Source: an uncultured Eubacteriales bacterium (GTDB lineage Bacteria > Bacillota > Clostridia > Lachnospirales > Lachnospiraceae). Taken from it: 64,000 nt of DNA. The notes beneath the pieces were generated by a model, which saw only the letters and a list, made by a program, of their open reading frames with translations, was not told the origin of the DNA and searched no databases. The stretch's first letter is position 1. The number at the start of each line of letters is the position of its first letter. Made by a program: the position numbers and the translations under genes. Shown here piece by piece: positions 33,895 to 42,768 of the stretch. Location of the stretch: the NCBI GenBank assembly GCA_900542465.1, contig UQNS01000001.1:1-64000 (forward strand). Direction: 5' to 3'.

Positions 33895-36591
33895 TCAGCC
33901 GGAATTTCGGAGTCCGGTCGCAATTCCATTTATTGTAATGTGGATCAGGCTTTCCTGATTTTCACCTATTTCACCGCGTCTTAAACGTTTTATAAGTTCG
34001 ATCTGAACGTAGTTGAGAACGTTAAAGTATGGAAGGCGGTAATCTAAACTGTTGCGAAGATTAGGCAATTCTTCAATAAGCTCAGAATGCTGTTCGATAG
34101 CAAGAATAGTTTCCTTAGTCAATTCCCACTCTTTCAGAATAATATCGAATACAGCCTTGACTTCCGTGCTTTCACACATCTGAGAATATTGCTCGGCAAT
34201 ATTCATGTTGGATTTGGAAAGTACCATATCTACATTTGACAATAATGACTTAAAGAAAGGCCAGGTCTTGTACATTTTCTGAAGTTTTGCAAGATTGCCG
34301 GGTGCCTTGTCTATATAGTGCTTAAAGCTTGAACCAACGGCATACCAACCGGGAAACATAACCCGGTTCTGTGACCAGGAAAATACCCAGGGAATGGCGC
34401 GCAGACCGCTTATCTCGGTAATAGTCTTACGAGCGGCCGGACGTGAGCCTATATTAAGGCTGGAAACTTCCTTGATAGGGCTGGCAGCAAAGAAATACTC
34501 GTAAAAATGCGGATTTCCGAATACAAGGTCACGATATATGTGATTGCTGTCATCTACGATCTCATCCATTATCGCACCATAGGATTCGATCTCGTGAGGA
34601 TCTGTATAAGAACCTGCTACCATTCTGTTAAGGGTGGCAGAGATCAGCATTTCAAGATTGTAGTAGGCTGCATCTTTGTTGCCATATTTATTGCCGATAA
34701 CTTCGCCCTGTTCCGTAAGACGGATCCTGTCTTTAATGGAGCCAAATGGCTGGGATGAAATGGCGTCATATGAAGGTCCGCCGCCTCTTCCGACTGTACC
34801 GCCTCTGCCGTGGAAGAAGGTGATCTTCACATTATGCTCAGAACCTATTCGTGCGAGCTCTTTCTGTGCCTTATACAGAGTCCAGCCAGAGGAAAGATAA
34901 CCGCCGTCCTTATTGGAATCAGAATAGCCCAGCATGATCTCCTGATAGTTATTGTTGTCAGCGATCCATTTCTTAGCAAGATCCATGCTCAGGTATGCAT
35001 GCATGATATCAGAGGCATTATCAAGGTCTTCGATCGTTTCAAATAAAGGTACTATCTGGACTCTTGCGTGGTCTGCGTCTATAAGTCCGACCTCCTTAAG
35101 GAGTACAGCCAGTTCGAGTATATCCGATACACTTTCGGAGTGAGATATTATATGCTGCTTTATTACCTCTTCACCGATCTTATCTTTAAGTTCTCTTGCA
35201 GCCTTAAAAATCGCCAGTTCCTTAGCCAGTTCTTCTGATTTAGGAAGGTATGTAGCGGAGAGGATCCGGGGATCTTCAGTGAGCTGTTTTATAAGCAGAG
35301 CACATTTGTCCGGTTCAGAAAGAGAAGAATAGTCTTTTTCAATATTAGCGGATCTGAGGAGTTCGGCAACACTTGCTTCAAGGACGCTTGAGTCCTGGCG
35401 CATGTCGATACTAGCAAGGAAGAATCCGAATGTTTCAACAGCAGTAAGCAGTTCAGTGAATTCCCCTTGGATAAGGATCTCATCTCCGTTGTTAAGGAGT
35501 GATTTTTTTATTACTTCAAGGTCAGCTTTAAACTCACCTGCTTTCCTGTAATACGGTTCAGCCACAACATCATTAATAAAGTATTCCAGAGTATTGGTGA
35601 GCTTTTCACCGATATAGTTAAAAGCACGGCGATAAAGTTCTTTTTCTCTGAATTCAGACCTGTCTTTTGAAAGCCCTGCAAGTTCCTCTACTTCTTTTGA
35701 AACAGTAGAGAGACTTGTTGAGATGGAAAAATCAAGATAGAGAGCATCTACTTTTTCTATATAGTAGTTAAGTATCACTTCACTCTGAGTTATAGCGGAA
35801 AGTCTTAAGGTATCGGCAGATACGTATGGGTTGCCGTCACGGTCACCACCGATCCACATACCCATAGTGATAGGAGTCGCTTTATCGATATTGATCCCTT
35901 TTTCGGAAGCAAGGCGTTTATATTCGGTAGTAAGATTAGTAATAGCTTTAATAAGAGAGGCATTATAGTAAGCTGTTACATTGGTGATCTCATTTTTAAC
36001 CTTGATCTTTTTTTCGCGTATGATGTCAGTCTGCATCATGATCTCAATATTGCGGTGCAGATCATCATACCACTTGGTCCTGTTGATGAGTCCCATCTTT
36101 ACATCTCTGTACTTACGGAGGAGGACGTGGATCTTGTTAGTTAGATCAAGCATGGTCTGGCGCTGGACCTGAGTAGGGTGAGCAGTCAGAACAGGCACGA
36201 CATTGATATTTTCAAGTATTTCTTTGGCGTTATCACTTTTGGCTACCATATCTATAGCTGTTGATATTTTGCCAAGATAATCCTTGTTTATGTTGTTCTG
36301 GTAGTTAACTTCATATGCGAGGTCAACGTCTTCTGTAATATTGATAAGAAGAGGAAGGATAGAGAAGTAGCGGGAGATTACGACCATCTCATCATTGCTT
36401 AATGAAGCGATCCTTTTCTCGAGCTCTTCATAATTCTGATTTTCGGAAAGAGCGGAAAGTTCCTGTATCTTGTCAAATGCTTCGTCACCGATCATTTGAC
36501 GGGTAGTAGTTTCGAGTAACTCTGTTAAGATCCTAACCTCTTCCTTTATGACATCTTTATCACTGCTGGTTTCTAATTTTGGAATTGTCAC
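33895..36591 (-). CDS. ppc: Phosphoenolpyruvate carboxylase
   Basis: About 898 residues, normal for the family. The enzyme fixes bicarbonate onto phosphoenolpyruvate to give oxaloacetate. Motifs: catalytic His in 'VLTAHPTQVQRQT' (about 138), 'WIGGDRDGNPYVSAD', 'GYSDSNKDGGYLSSGW', 'FHGRGGTVGRGGGP' and the C-terminal end 'TGLRNSG'. The best start is GTG 36591, 8 bases after TTAGGAG; an ATG-initiated frame 63 bases longer (36654) has no site. It gives this anaerobe an anaplerotic route. Intact. Confidence 0.93.
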   Translation of the reverse strand: MTIPKLETSSDKDVIKEEVRILTELLETTTRQMIGDEAFDKIQELSALSENQNYEELEKRIASLSNDEMVVISRYFSILPLLINITEDVDLAYEVNYQNNINKDYLGKISTAIDMVAKSDNAKEILENINVVPVLTAHPTQVQRQTMLDLTNKIHVLLRKYRDVKMGLINRTKWYDDLHRNIEIMMQTDIIREKKIKVKNEITNVTAYYNASLIKAITNLTTEYKRLASEKGINIDKATPITMGMWIGGDRDGNPYVSADTLRLSAITQSEVILNYYIEKVDALYLDFSISTSLSTVSKEVEELAGLSKDRSEFREKELYRRAFNYIGEKLTNTLEYFINDVVAEPYYRKAGEFKADLEVIKKSLLNNGDEILIQGEFTELLTAVETFGFFLASIDMRQDSSVLEASVAELLRSANIEKDYSSLSEPDKCALLIKQLTEDPRILSATYLPKSEELAKELAIFKAARELKDKIGEEVIKQHIISHSESVSDILELAVLLKEVGLIDADHARVQIVPLFETIEDLDNASDIMHAYLSMDLAKKWIADNNNYQEIMLGYSDSNKDGGYLSSGWTLYKAQKELARIGSEHNVKITFFHGRGGTVGRGGGPSYDAISSQPFGSIKDRIRLTEQGEVIGNKYGNKDAAYYNLEMLISATLNRMVAGSYTDPHEIESYGAIMDEIVDDSNHIYRDLVFGNPHFYEYFFAASPIKEVSSLNIGSRPAARKTITEISGLRAIPWVFSWSQNRVMFPGWYAVGSSFKHYIDKAPGNLAKLQKMYKTWPFFKSLLSNVDMVLSKSNMNIAEQYSQMCESTEVKAVFDIILKEWELTKETILAIEQHSELIEELPNLRNSLDYRLPYFNVLNYVQIELIKRLRRGEIGENQESLIHITINGIATGLRNSG

Positions 36592-36885
36592 GATATTTAC
36601 TCCTAACTCAAGTATTTCATAATCGGAATTATGATTTGTATGCCATTGTAGCACTTTATCATTAAATTATAAAGATAAAAATGGATAATTCTTATTATTT
36701 TAAAGTTAATTGTGTGAAAAACATGGAAAGTGTTCGAATAGCTATAATTAATTTGACAAAATATAATTTTACTATGCATATATTTTCGGCCGTTTGTGAA
36801 GTTACATTTCTGAGGTGAAATGATAGCATAGTTATCATATAGGATTGAATAAAATATATTGAATATACTCATGGAGGAAACATAG

Positions 36886-37437
36886 ATGAAGAAAGTATTA
36901 TTTATTGTCGGATCAGAGAGAAAAGATTCATTCAACAGACAGCTGGCTGACTATGCAGCATCTGTGCTTGAAGGAAAAACTGAGGTGTCATTTCTTGAAT
37001 ATGGAGACCTTCCTTTCATAAACCAGGATAGCGAGTATCCGGCTTCAGATATCGTAAACCGGATCAGGGATGATATTGATGCAGCTGACGGCGTATGGAT
37101 CGTAAGTCCTGAATATAACGGATCATATCCGGGACTGCTTAAGAATCTTCTGGACTGGGTCTCACGTCCGCTCGCGGAGAATGACTGGTCAAGCGGTTCA
37201 ACTATAGGAGGGAAGAAGGTAACTATTTCCGGAGCAGCGGGTAACTCAGCAGCAGCCGGAGTCTTAGGAAAGCTTGAAGAACTGCTTATTGCGATACGGT
37301 CAGATCTTATGGATACTTACAAAACGGGTATAGTTCTTGATAGTGATGCTTTTATGACAAATATCCTTACCCTGAGTGAGGACGACAAGCTGAAGATAAC
37401 TAAGCAGGCCGAAGCATTTATTGAATTTATGGGATAA
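36886..37437 (+). CDS. NADPH-dependent FMN reductase (flavodoxin-like)
   Basis: 183 residues. The flavodoxin-like fold shows the FMN phosphate loop 'GSERKDSFNRQLADYA' and the typical 'VSPEYNGSYPGLLKNLLDWV'. It reduces FMN, quinones, azo dyes or chromate with NAD(P)H. ATG 36886 follows ATGGAGGAAA. It stands alone ahead of a palindromic region that serves the MarR operon. The 230-base gap before it is AT-rich and shows no other element that I can identify. Confidence 0.88.
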   Translation: MKKVLFIVGSERKDSFNRQLADYAASVLEGKTEVSFLEYGDLPFINQDSEYPASDIVNRIRDDIDAADGVWIVSPEYNGSYPGLLKNLLDWVSRPLAENDWSSGSTIGGKKVTISGAAGNSAAAGVLGKLEELLIAIRSDLMDTYKTGIVLDSDAFMTNILTLSEDDKLKITKQAEAFIEFMG

Positions 37438-37449
37438 TAAATATTTTAC

Positions 37450-37506
37450 AAAAATACTTCTATATCGTAGTATATCTTTAAAATACTTCGTTATAGAAGT
37501 ATTTTT
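37450..37506. promoter_or_regulatory. Nested palindromes: terminator and likely MarR operator
   Basis: AAATACTTC-GTTATA-GAAGTATTT (37481-37504) is a perfect inverted repeat, and ATACTTCTATATCGTAGTAT at 37454-37473 is a second, looser one. The outer arms (AAAAATACTTCTATA and TATAGAAGTATTTTT) can also fold into a terminator for the upstream flavin reductase. The inner palindromes fit MarR-family operators and lie 40-100 bases before the MarR gene. Confidence 0.55.
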
Positions 37507-37546
37507 CTTTTGAGAAAAGTTTCAAAAATAAAAACAGGAGATAAGA

Positions 37547-37981
37547 ATGGAAAAAGAGGGCGGATATCTTATAGGAAAAATAAAGTACCTTACCAACAGG
37601 AGGCTTAACAGACTGTTTATTGAAAATGGACTTAATGAGTTTACAGGTGAACAAGGTAAGATCTTTTATTTCCTCTGGAAAGATGACGGAGTTCCATCCA
37701 CAGAGATAGCAAGGAAAACGGGGCTGGCAGTTAACACACTTACCAATATGCTGGACAAGATGGAAAAATCAGGATTGATATACAGAAAAGAATCTGAAAA
37801 AGATAAGAGAAAAAAACTGGTTTTTTTAACAAAAGAAGGAAAACGTCTTGAAAGTAAATCAAATTATGCCAGTGAAAGAATGAATGAGATTTTTTACAGG
37901 GGCTTTTCAGGTGAGGAAATTGAACTGTTTGAAAAACAGCTTAAGAGAATAATTGATAATTTAGATGATGGTGATGAATGA
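37547..37981 (+). CDS. MarR family transcriptional regulator
   Basis: 144 residues: winged helix with 'VPSTEIARKTGLAVNTLTNM' recognition region and wing 'RKESEKDKRKKLVFLTKEG'. Helices at both ends make the dimer. Its stop codon overlaps the start of the OpuC-like permease gene, so it probably regulates its own compatible-solute transport operon, an arrangement similar to GbsR/OpcR-type control of osmoprotectant carriers. Ribosome site ACAGGAG. Confidence 0.88.
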   Translation: MEKEGGYLIGKIKYLTNRRLNRLFIENGLNEFTGEQGKIFYFLWKDDGVPSTEIARKTGLAVNTLTNMLDKMEKSGLIYRKESEKDKRKKLVFLTKEGKRLESKSNYASERMNEIFYRGFSGEEIELFEKQLKRIIDNLDDGDE

Positions 37982-39528
37982 TGATAGGAAAGATTTTCGC
38001 GGGATTTGCAGAAAACCGAAGTTTTTTTATGGGACTGCTGTGGTCGCATCTTTTGATAACGCTTGCCTCGGTGGGGCTGGCAATCGTGATCGGGCTCATG
38101 ATCGGGCTGTTGATCAGTGAAAAAAGTAAGCTGGCAGGCTTTATCATGGGAGTAGTGAATGTCGTTTATACGATTCCGTCTATTGCGCTTCTTGGGATTT
38201 TGATCTCATTTACGGGTATAGGAAATACGACGGCAATAATAGCGCTTACGGTCTATGGACTGCTGCCTGTTGTGCGAGGTACATATACAGGTATCACCAA
38301 TATCGATCCTAAGATAATAGAAGCGAGCAAGGCTCTGGGAGCAACAAGAAGTCAGATCATGTTTAAGATAAAGCTGCCTATGGCAATGCCTGTTATATTT
38401 TCTTCGATCAGGAACATGGTTACAATGACGATCGCTCTTGCAGGTATTGCCTCATTTGTAGGAGCAGGAGGTCTCGGCGTTGCAGTCTACCGTGGCATAA
38501 CGACCAACAACAAGGTACTTATGCTTGAAGGAAGCATTCTTATTGCGGTAATGGCCCTTGTTATTGATTGGATACTGGGACTTGTTGAGAGAAAGATGGT
38601 CAGTAACAGCAGATCTGAAAAAAAGAAAAGCAGATCACGGCTGCCGATAATAATAGGAAGTATCGCTGTGCTGCTCACCGTTCTTATTGTAAGCTTCACA
38701 AGGAAAAAGGGAGATGTAATAAGGATAGCTTCCAAGCCTACTACAGAAGGTTATGTTTTGGCCGAGATAGTTGGACAGGTCATCAGTAAGGAAACGGGTA
38801 TTAAGACGGAGATAGCCAATGGAGTAGCCGGAGGGACACTTAATATACATCCTGCAGTCGTTAAGGGAGAGTTTGATATGTATACGGAATATACAGGAAC
38901 TTCGTGGCAGGTAGTATTAAAGGATGGCAGAGCATATTCTGAAAGATATTTTCCGGAATTAAAGGATAGATATGAGAAAGAGTATGGTCTGACGTGGAAA
39001 GGAATGTTCGGATTTAATGATACCTACGGGATCGGAATAAGAAAAGAACTGGCGGATAGATACGATATTAAGACCTATTCGGATCTTGCAAGATATTCTT
39101 CAGAATTTACATTTGGAGCAGAATACGACTTTTTTGAAAGAAATGACGGATTCAAGCCGTTAAGTGAGGTATATGGCTTTCATTTCAAGAGTAAGCTTGA
39201 CATGGACAACGGTCTTAAATATAAGGCTCTGTTGAGCGGAAAGATAGATGTTATGACTGTTTTTACGACCGATGGTCAGGTGAGTGATGAAAGAATAAAA
39301 GTTCTGGAAGATGATAAAAAGTTTTACCCCTCATATATGGCAGGCATGGTAGTAAGTGAAAATATACTTAAAAAGTATCCTCGGTTAGGACCTGCACTGG
39401 ATAAGCTGAACGGTTTGATCGATGAAGACGAAATGGCCAGAATGAATCTGGAAGTAGAAGCGGAAGGAAAGAGTCCGGCACAGGCTGCCAGCGATTTCCT
39501 GAAGAAGAAAGGCTTATTGGAGGAATAA
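37978..39528 (+). CDS. Compatible-solute ABC transporter, fused permease and substrate-binding protein (OpuC/OpuF type)
   Basis: 516 residues. The N-terminal half is a five-helix permease with the EAA loop 'IIEASKALGATRSQIMFKIK'. A helix at about 220-240 then leads to an extracytoplasmic QAT-type binding domain (about 245-516; 'RIASKPTTEGYVLAEIVGQV', 'YTEYTGTSWQVVLK', 'FGFNDTYGIGI'). Such fusions import glycine betaine, choline or carnitine for osmotic protection. The start overlaps the MarR stop (ATGA). Partner ATPase follows three bases later. Confidence 0.9.
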   Translation: MMIGKIFAGFAENRSFFMGLLWSHLLITLASVGLAIVIGLMIGLLISEKSKLAGFIMGVVNVVYTIPSIALLGILISFTGIGNTTAIIALTVYGLLPVVRGTYTGITNIDPKIIEASKALGATRSQIMFKIKLPMAMPVIFSSIRNMVTMTIALAGIASFVGAGGLGVAVYRGITTNNKVLMLEGSILIAVMALVIDWILGLVERKMVSNSRSEKKKSRSRLPIIIGSIAVLLTVLIVSFTRKKGDVIRIASKPTTEGYVLAEIVGQVISKETGIKTEIANGVAGGTLNIHPAVVKGEFDMYTEYTGTSWQVVLKDGRAYSERYFPELKDRYEKEYGLTWKGMFGFNDTYGIGIRKELADRYDIKTYSDLARYSSEFTFGAEYDFFERNDGFKPLSEVYGFHFKSKLDMDNGLKYKALLSGKIDVMTVFTTDGQVSDERIKVLEDDKKFYPSYMAGMVVSENILKKYPRLGPALDKLNGLIDEDEMARMNLEVEAEGKSPAQAASDFLKKKGLLEE

Positions 39529-39531
39529 CAC

Positions 39532-40290
39532 ATGGAAAATATTATTGAATATAGAAATGTCGGCAAATCCTACAATGGGAAGCCAATATTTGAAAACTTC
39601 AATTTAGAGATAGAAGATGGTTCCTTTATATCCATGATTGGAAGTTCGGGTTCCGGAAAGACTACACTTCTTAAGATGATAAATGGTCTCATTGAACCGG
39701 ACAGAGGTGATATTTTTATTAGAGGTAAAAAGGTTAAGGATTATGACCTTATTGCCCTTCGCAGAAGAATAGGCTATGCGATCCAGGGTAATGGGCTTTT
39801 TACCCACATGAATGTTGAAGAAAACATAGGATTTGTACCCGGGATTGAAGGAAAAAGCAAGAGTGAGATCAATGCACAGGTGGATAAGATGCTGGAACTG
39901 GTCGATCTTCCTTTGGATATTAAGAAAAGAAATGTGGAACTTCTGTCAGGAGGACAGCAGCAGCGAGTCGGAATTGCGAGAGCTTACGCTAATGAACCAT
40001 CTATTTTATTAATGGATGAGCCTTTTGGAGCTGTTGATGCAATTACAAGATATCAACTTCAGAAAGATATTATGAAGATCCACAGGCAGACAGGATGTAC
40101 GATAATCTTTATTACCCATGACATTTTGGAAGCATTGAAGATAAGTGATAAAATACTGGTCCTTGATAAAGGAAGGATAGAGCAGTTCGGGACTCCTGCT
40201 GATATCCTGGAAGATCCCGAAACAGAGTTCGTATCCAAACTCGTGGAGATGGCAAAGTATAATATGCAGATCTGGCAGGGGGATATATGA
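39532..40290 (+). CDS. Compatible-solute ABC transporter ATP-binding protein (OpuCA type)
   Basis: 252 residues: Walker A 'GSSGSGKTT' (about 38), Q-loop 'AIQGNGLF', signature 'LLSGGQQQRVGIARA', Walker B 'ILLMDEPFGAVD', switch His 'FITHD'. The usual C-terminal CBS domains of OpuCA are absent, so ionic-strength gating through CBS is not expected. Forms an importer with the fused permease encoded upstream. Confidence 0.9.
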   Translation: MENIIEYRNVGKSYNGKPIFENFNLEIEDGSFISMIGSSGSGKTTLLKMINGLIEPDRGDIFIRGKKVKDYDLIALRRRIGYAIQGNGLFTHMNVEENIGFVPGIEGKSKSEINAQVDKMLELVDLPLDIKKRNVELLSGGQQQRVGIARAYANEPSILLMDEPFGAVDAITRYQLQKDIMKIHRQTGCTIIFITHDILEALKISDKILVLDKGRIEQFGTPADILEDPETEFVSKLVEMAKYNMQIWQGDI

Positions 40291-40326
40291 CTGTAAAGAT
40301 GGATTTGGAAAGGCGGTCGTAAAGTT

Positions 40327-40924
40327 ATGAAAGAATTTGATTTACCTCAGAATTGGGATTTTTACCCATGTAAGATAGACGGACATCCGGCCTCTGTAAG
40401 GTTGAATCTGGGACTGGCTGCTGCTGCGCCGGTAAAAGAATGCCAGTACAGATTGCTGATAAGCATTCCTATGCTGTATCCATCGGAAGAAGGGCTTTCA
40501 TCAAGAGAAGAGTTTTCCTGATTACAGGCCTGGGATATTTATGTCATATGATTCGGACTGGGAAGAGTATCTGGATTTTTTATATCCTGATGAATACAGT
40601 TACCAATGTATTCAGAACAGAAGAGTCGTTATGAGTCTTGAAGAAAATGGTAATGACCCGGAGATCATTCGAGAGGTCGATCACTGGTTATATTTTAAAA
40701 AACAGGAGGCAGCTGATGCTTTCGCTGAAGAGGTCAGCAGGAGCGGGTTCAGGATCATTGCCATAAACACAGTCGAGGGTGAGGAACACCCTTTTCAGGT
40801 GAATATAGGCCGTAAGGATAATACCAAACTTCCTGATATAAATGACACGGTGTGGAGGCTGGTAGAGCTGGCAGGCAAGTATGACGGGATATACGATGGA
40901 TGGGGATGTACTATCGAACGTTAA
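40327..40924 (+). pseudogene. DUF695-RraB-like protein with an internal deletion
   Basis: The first frame (ATG 40327, 64 codons) is the N-terminal part of a DUF695 domain ('NWDFYPCKIDGHPASVRLNL', 'PSEEGLSSREEFS'). The second frame, joined by about 40530, holds the end of DUF695 and an RraB-like domain ('DSDWEEYLDFLYPDEYSYQC', 'VDHWLYFKKQEAADAFAEEV', 'KYDGIYDGWGCTIE'). Roughly 50 residues between them are missing and the frame is shifted. In intact proteins DUF695 plus RraB make about 250 residues; RraB regulates RNase E in proteobacteria, but its role in Firmicutes is unknown. An ATG at 40541 could still produce the RraB half, without a clear ribosome site. Confidence 0.75.
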
Positions 40925-40959
40925 AAATTGTATTTTTATTAAAACTATTAAAACGTATA

Positions 40960-40989
40960 TTGCGAAGTCGATATTTTTTGAAGTATACT
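40960..40989 (+). promoter_or_regulatory. Promoter of purC
   Basis: TTGCGA and TATACT hexamers are separated by 18 bases, about 45 bases before the start codon. No purine riboswitch or PurR box is evident. Confidence 0.5.
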
Positions 40990-41033
40990 GACTAACAAAT
41001 AGTTGTAAATTACAAATGCTATGGGAGGCAATG

Positions 41034-41717
41034 ATGGAAAAAGTATACGAAGGAAAAACAAAGAATGTATTCAGATTAGAGAATGGCAATTTCCTTTTGA
41101 AGTTTAAGGATGATGTTACAGGTAAAGACGGTGTATTTGATCCGGGAGAAAATCAGGTAGGCCTTACGATGGAAGGTTCAGGAAATGCAGCTCTTAGCTT
41201 AACTAAGTTTTTCTTTGATATTTTAAAAGAAGCAGGAATAAAAACGCATTATGTATCAGCAGATCTCGAAAATACTACAATGGAAGTTTTAGAGGCCAAG
41301 CCTTTTGGTAAAGGTGTTGAATGTATCTACAGATACAAGGCAGTAGGTTCTTTCTATCGTCGTTTTAACCAGTATGTAGAAGAAGGCCAGGATCTGAATG
41401 GCTTCTTTGAGATCACTTTAAAGAATGATGCAGCAGGTGATCCGGTTGTTTCAAAGGAAGTTCTTGAGTTATTCAATATCATGAATGAAGAAGAATATGA
41501 GGATATCAGAAAACAGACACAGCAGATATGTGATATTGTAAAGGATACATTAGCGAAGAGAGGCTTCGTATTATATGATATAAAACTGGAGTTCGGCCGC
41601 ACTAATGATGGTGAAGTCGTTCTCATCGATGAGATCTCCGGCGGAAATATGCGTGTGTATAAGGACGGACAGTACGTACAGCCGCTTGAATTAACAAAAA
41701 TGATCTTAAACAAATAA
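41034..41717 (+). CDS. purC: Phosphoribosylaminoimidazole-succinocarboxamide synthase
   Basis: About 227 residues. SAICAR synthetase adds aspartate to CAIR with ATP in purine synthesis. Motifs: 'KVYEGKTKNVFRLENGNFLL', 'FKDDVTGKDG', 'SAKF'-type region replaced by 'PGENQVGLTMEG', and 'YDIKLEFGRTNDGEVVLIDE' binding ATP/metal. I choose ATG 41034, five bases after GGGAGG. It stands apart from other pur genes. The Exo III gene follows after 30 bases, so both may be co-transcribed. Confidence 0.92.
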   Translation: MEKVYEGKTKNVFRLENGNFLLKFKDDVTGKDGVFDPGENQVGLTMEGSGNAALSLTKFFFDILKEAGIKTHYVSADLENTTMEVLEAKPFGKGVECIYRYKAVGSFYRRFNQYVEEGQDLNGFFEITLKNDAAGDPVVSKEVLELFNIMNEEEYEDIRKQTQQICDIVKDTLAKRGFVLYDIKLEFGRTNDGEVVLIDEISGGNMRVYKDGQYVQPLELTKMILNK

Positions 41718-41747
41718 TCGATCATATCGAGCTTTAAGGAGAAAGCT

Positions 41748-42575
41748 ATGAAATTGATCTCATGGAATATAGATTCATTGAATGCTGCGCTTACATCTGA
41801 TTCAGACAGAGCAAAGCTTTCAAAGAATGTTTTAGAAAAAATCGCCGGACTGGATCCTGATATTATCGCATTGCAGGAAACGAAGCTTTCTGCAGCAGGA
41901 CCGAATAAGAAGCATACAGAAGCTCTGGAAAAATATTTCCCGGGATATACAAATGTATGGATATCTTCGGTCGGACCCGCAAGAAAAGGTTATGCTGGAA
42001 CGATGTTCCTATATAAGGAAGATCTGAGTCCTGAAGTTACATTTCCTAAGATCGGCGCTCCGGATACGATGGATTCTGAGGGAAGAATGATCACATTGGA
42101 ATTTAAGGATTTTTTTGTGACTCAGGTATATACGCCTAATGCAGGCAACGAACTAAATCGTCTTTCCGACCGTCAGATATGGGATGAGAAGTATGCTGAT
42201 TATCTGGCGGAACTGGACAAAAAGAAACCGGTTCTTGCAGCGGGAGACTTTAATGTAGCTCATACGGAGATAGACCTGGCCAATCCGGCCGGAAATCATT
42301 TTAGCGCCGGATTTACAGACGAGGAGAGGGAAGGATTTACCAGGCTTTTGGATAGAGGATTCGTCGACACGTTTCGTCAGACGCATCCGGGGCAGGGAGG
42401 AAACTATTCCTGGTGGGCCCAGAGAGTTAAAACCAGCAAGATAAATAACTCAGGCTGGAGGATCGATTACTGGCTGGTAAGCACCAGAATAATGAAAAAT
42501 GTCATAGGGTCTGAAATGGTAGATTCAGGGCCAAGACAGGATCATAGTCCTATACTTTTAGAAATAAAGATTTAA
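41748..42575 (+). CDS. Exodeoxyribonuclease III / AP endonuclease
   Basis: 275 residues with the endonuclease-exonuclease-phosphatase fold: 'LISWNIDSLNA', 'DIIALQETKLS' (metal Glu), 'VTQVYTPNAGNEL', 'AAGDFNVAH' (Asp-Asn pair), 'WRIDYWLVS' and 'RQDHSPILLEI' (catalytic Asp-His). It repairs abasic sites and 3' blocks. Intermediate in size between bacterial ExoA and longer forms. Ribosome site AAGGAGAAAGC. Confidence 0.9.
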   Translation: MKLISWNIDSLNAALTSDSDRAKLSKNVLEKIAGLDPDIIALQETKLSAAGPNKKHTEALEKYFPGYTNVWISSVGPARKGYAGTMFLYKEDLSPEVTFPKIGAPDTMDSEGRMITLEFKDFFVTQVYTPNAGNELNRLSDRQIWDEKYADYLAELDKKKPVLAAGDFNVAHTEIDLANPAGNHFSAGFTDEEREGFTRLLDRGFVDTFRQTHPGQGGNYSWWAQRVKTSKINNSGWRIDYWLVSTRIMKNVIGSEMVDSGPRQDHSPILLEIKI

Positions 42576-42587
42576 ATATATACGCTC

Positions 42588-42650
42588 AAGACCGTCCCGG
42601 AAGCGGCATGTAACCTTTACAGGCATGCATGTGTATCTGAGGCGGTCTTT
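42588..42650 (+). terminator. Rho-independent terminator with extended stem
   Basis: CAAGACCGTC pairs with GGCGGTCTTTG; GCATG/CATGC pairs inside. Ends the purC-exonuclease transcript. Confidence 0.65.
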
Positions 42651-42697
42651 GCTGTTCTTGTAAAAGCGAAAAAGATGTTGTACCATTATCATATTAG

Positions 42698-42713
42698 GTT
42701 AGCTTTAGCTAAC
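42698..42713. promoter_or_regulatory. DtxR-type operator before the 42769 methyltransferase
   Basis: GTTAGCTTTAGCTAAC is the most symmetric of the eight boxes; with flanks it reads TTAGGTTAGCTTTAGCTAAC, close to the DtxR/IdeR pattern TTAGGTTAGSCTAACCTAA. It lies 55 bases before the start codon. Confidence 0.7.
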
Positions 42714-42768
42714 TCAAAAGCATAAGATAGTTTCAAAAAATATATTTACACGGAAATTGGAGGGTAAT

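Noticed and set aside
36591..36654. Longer ppc start at 36654
   Set aside because: The extra 21 residues do not resemble PEPC N-termini and lack a ribosome site; GTG 36591 has TTAGGAG 8 bases upstream.
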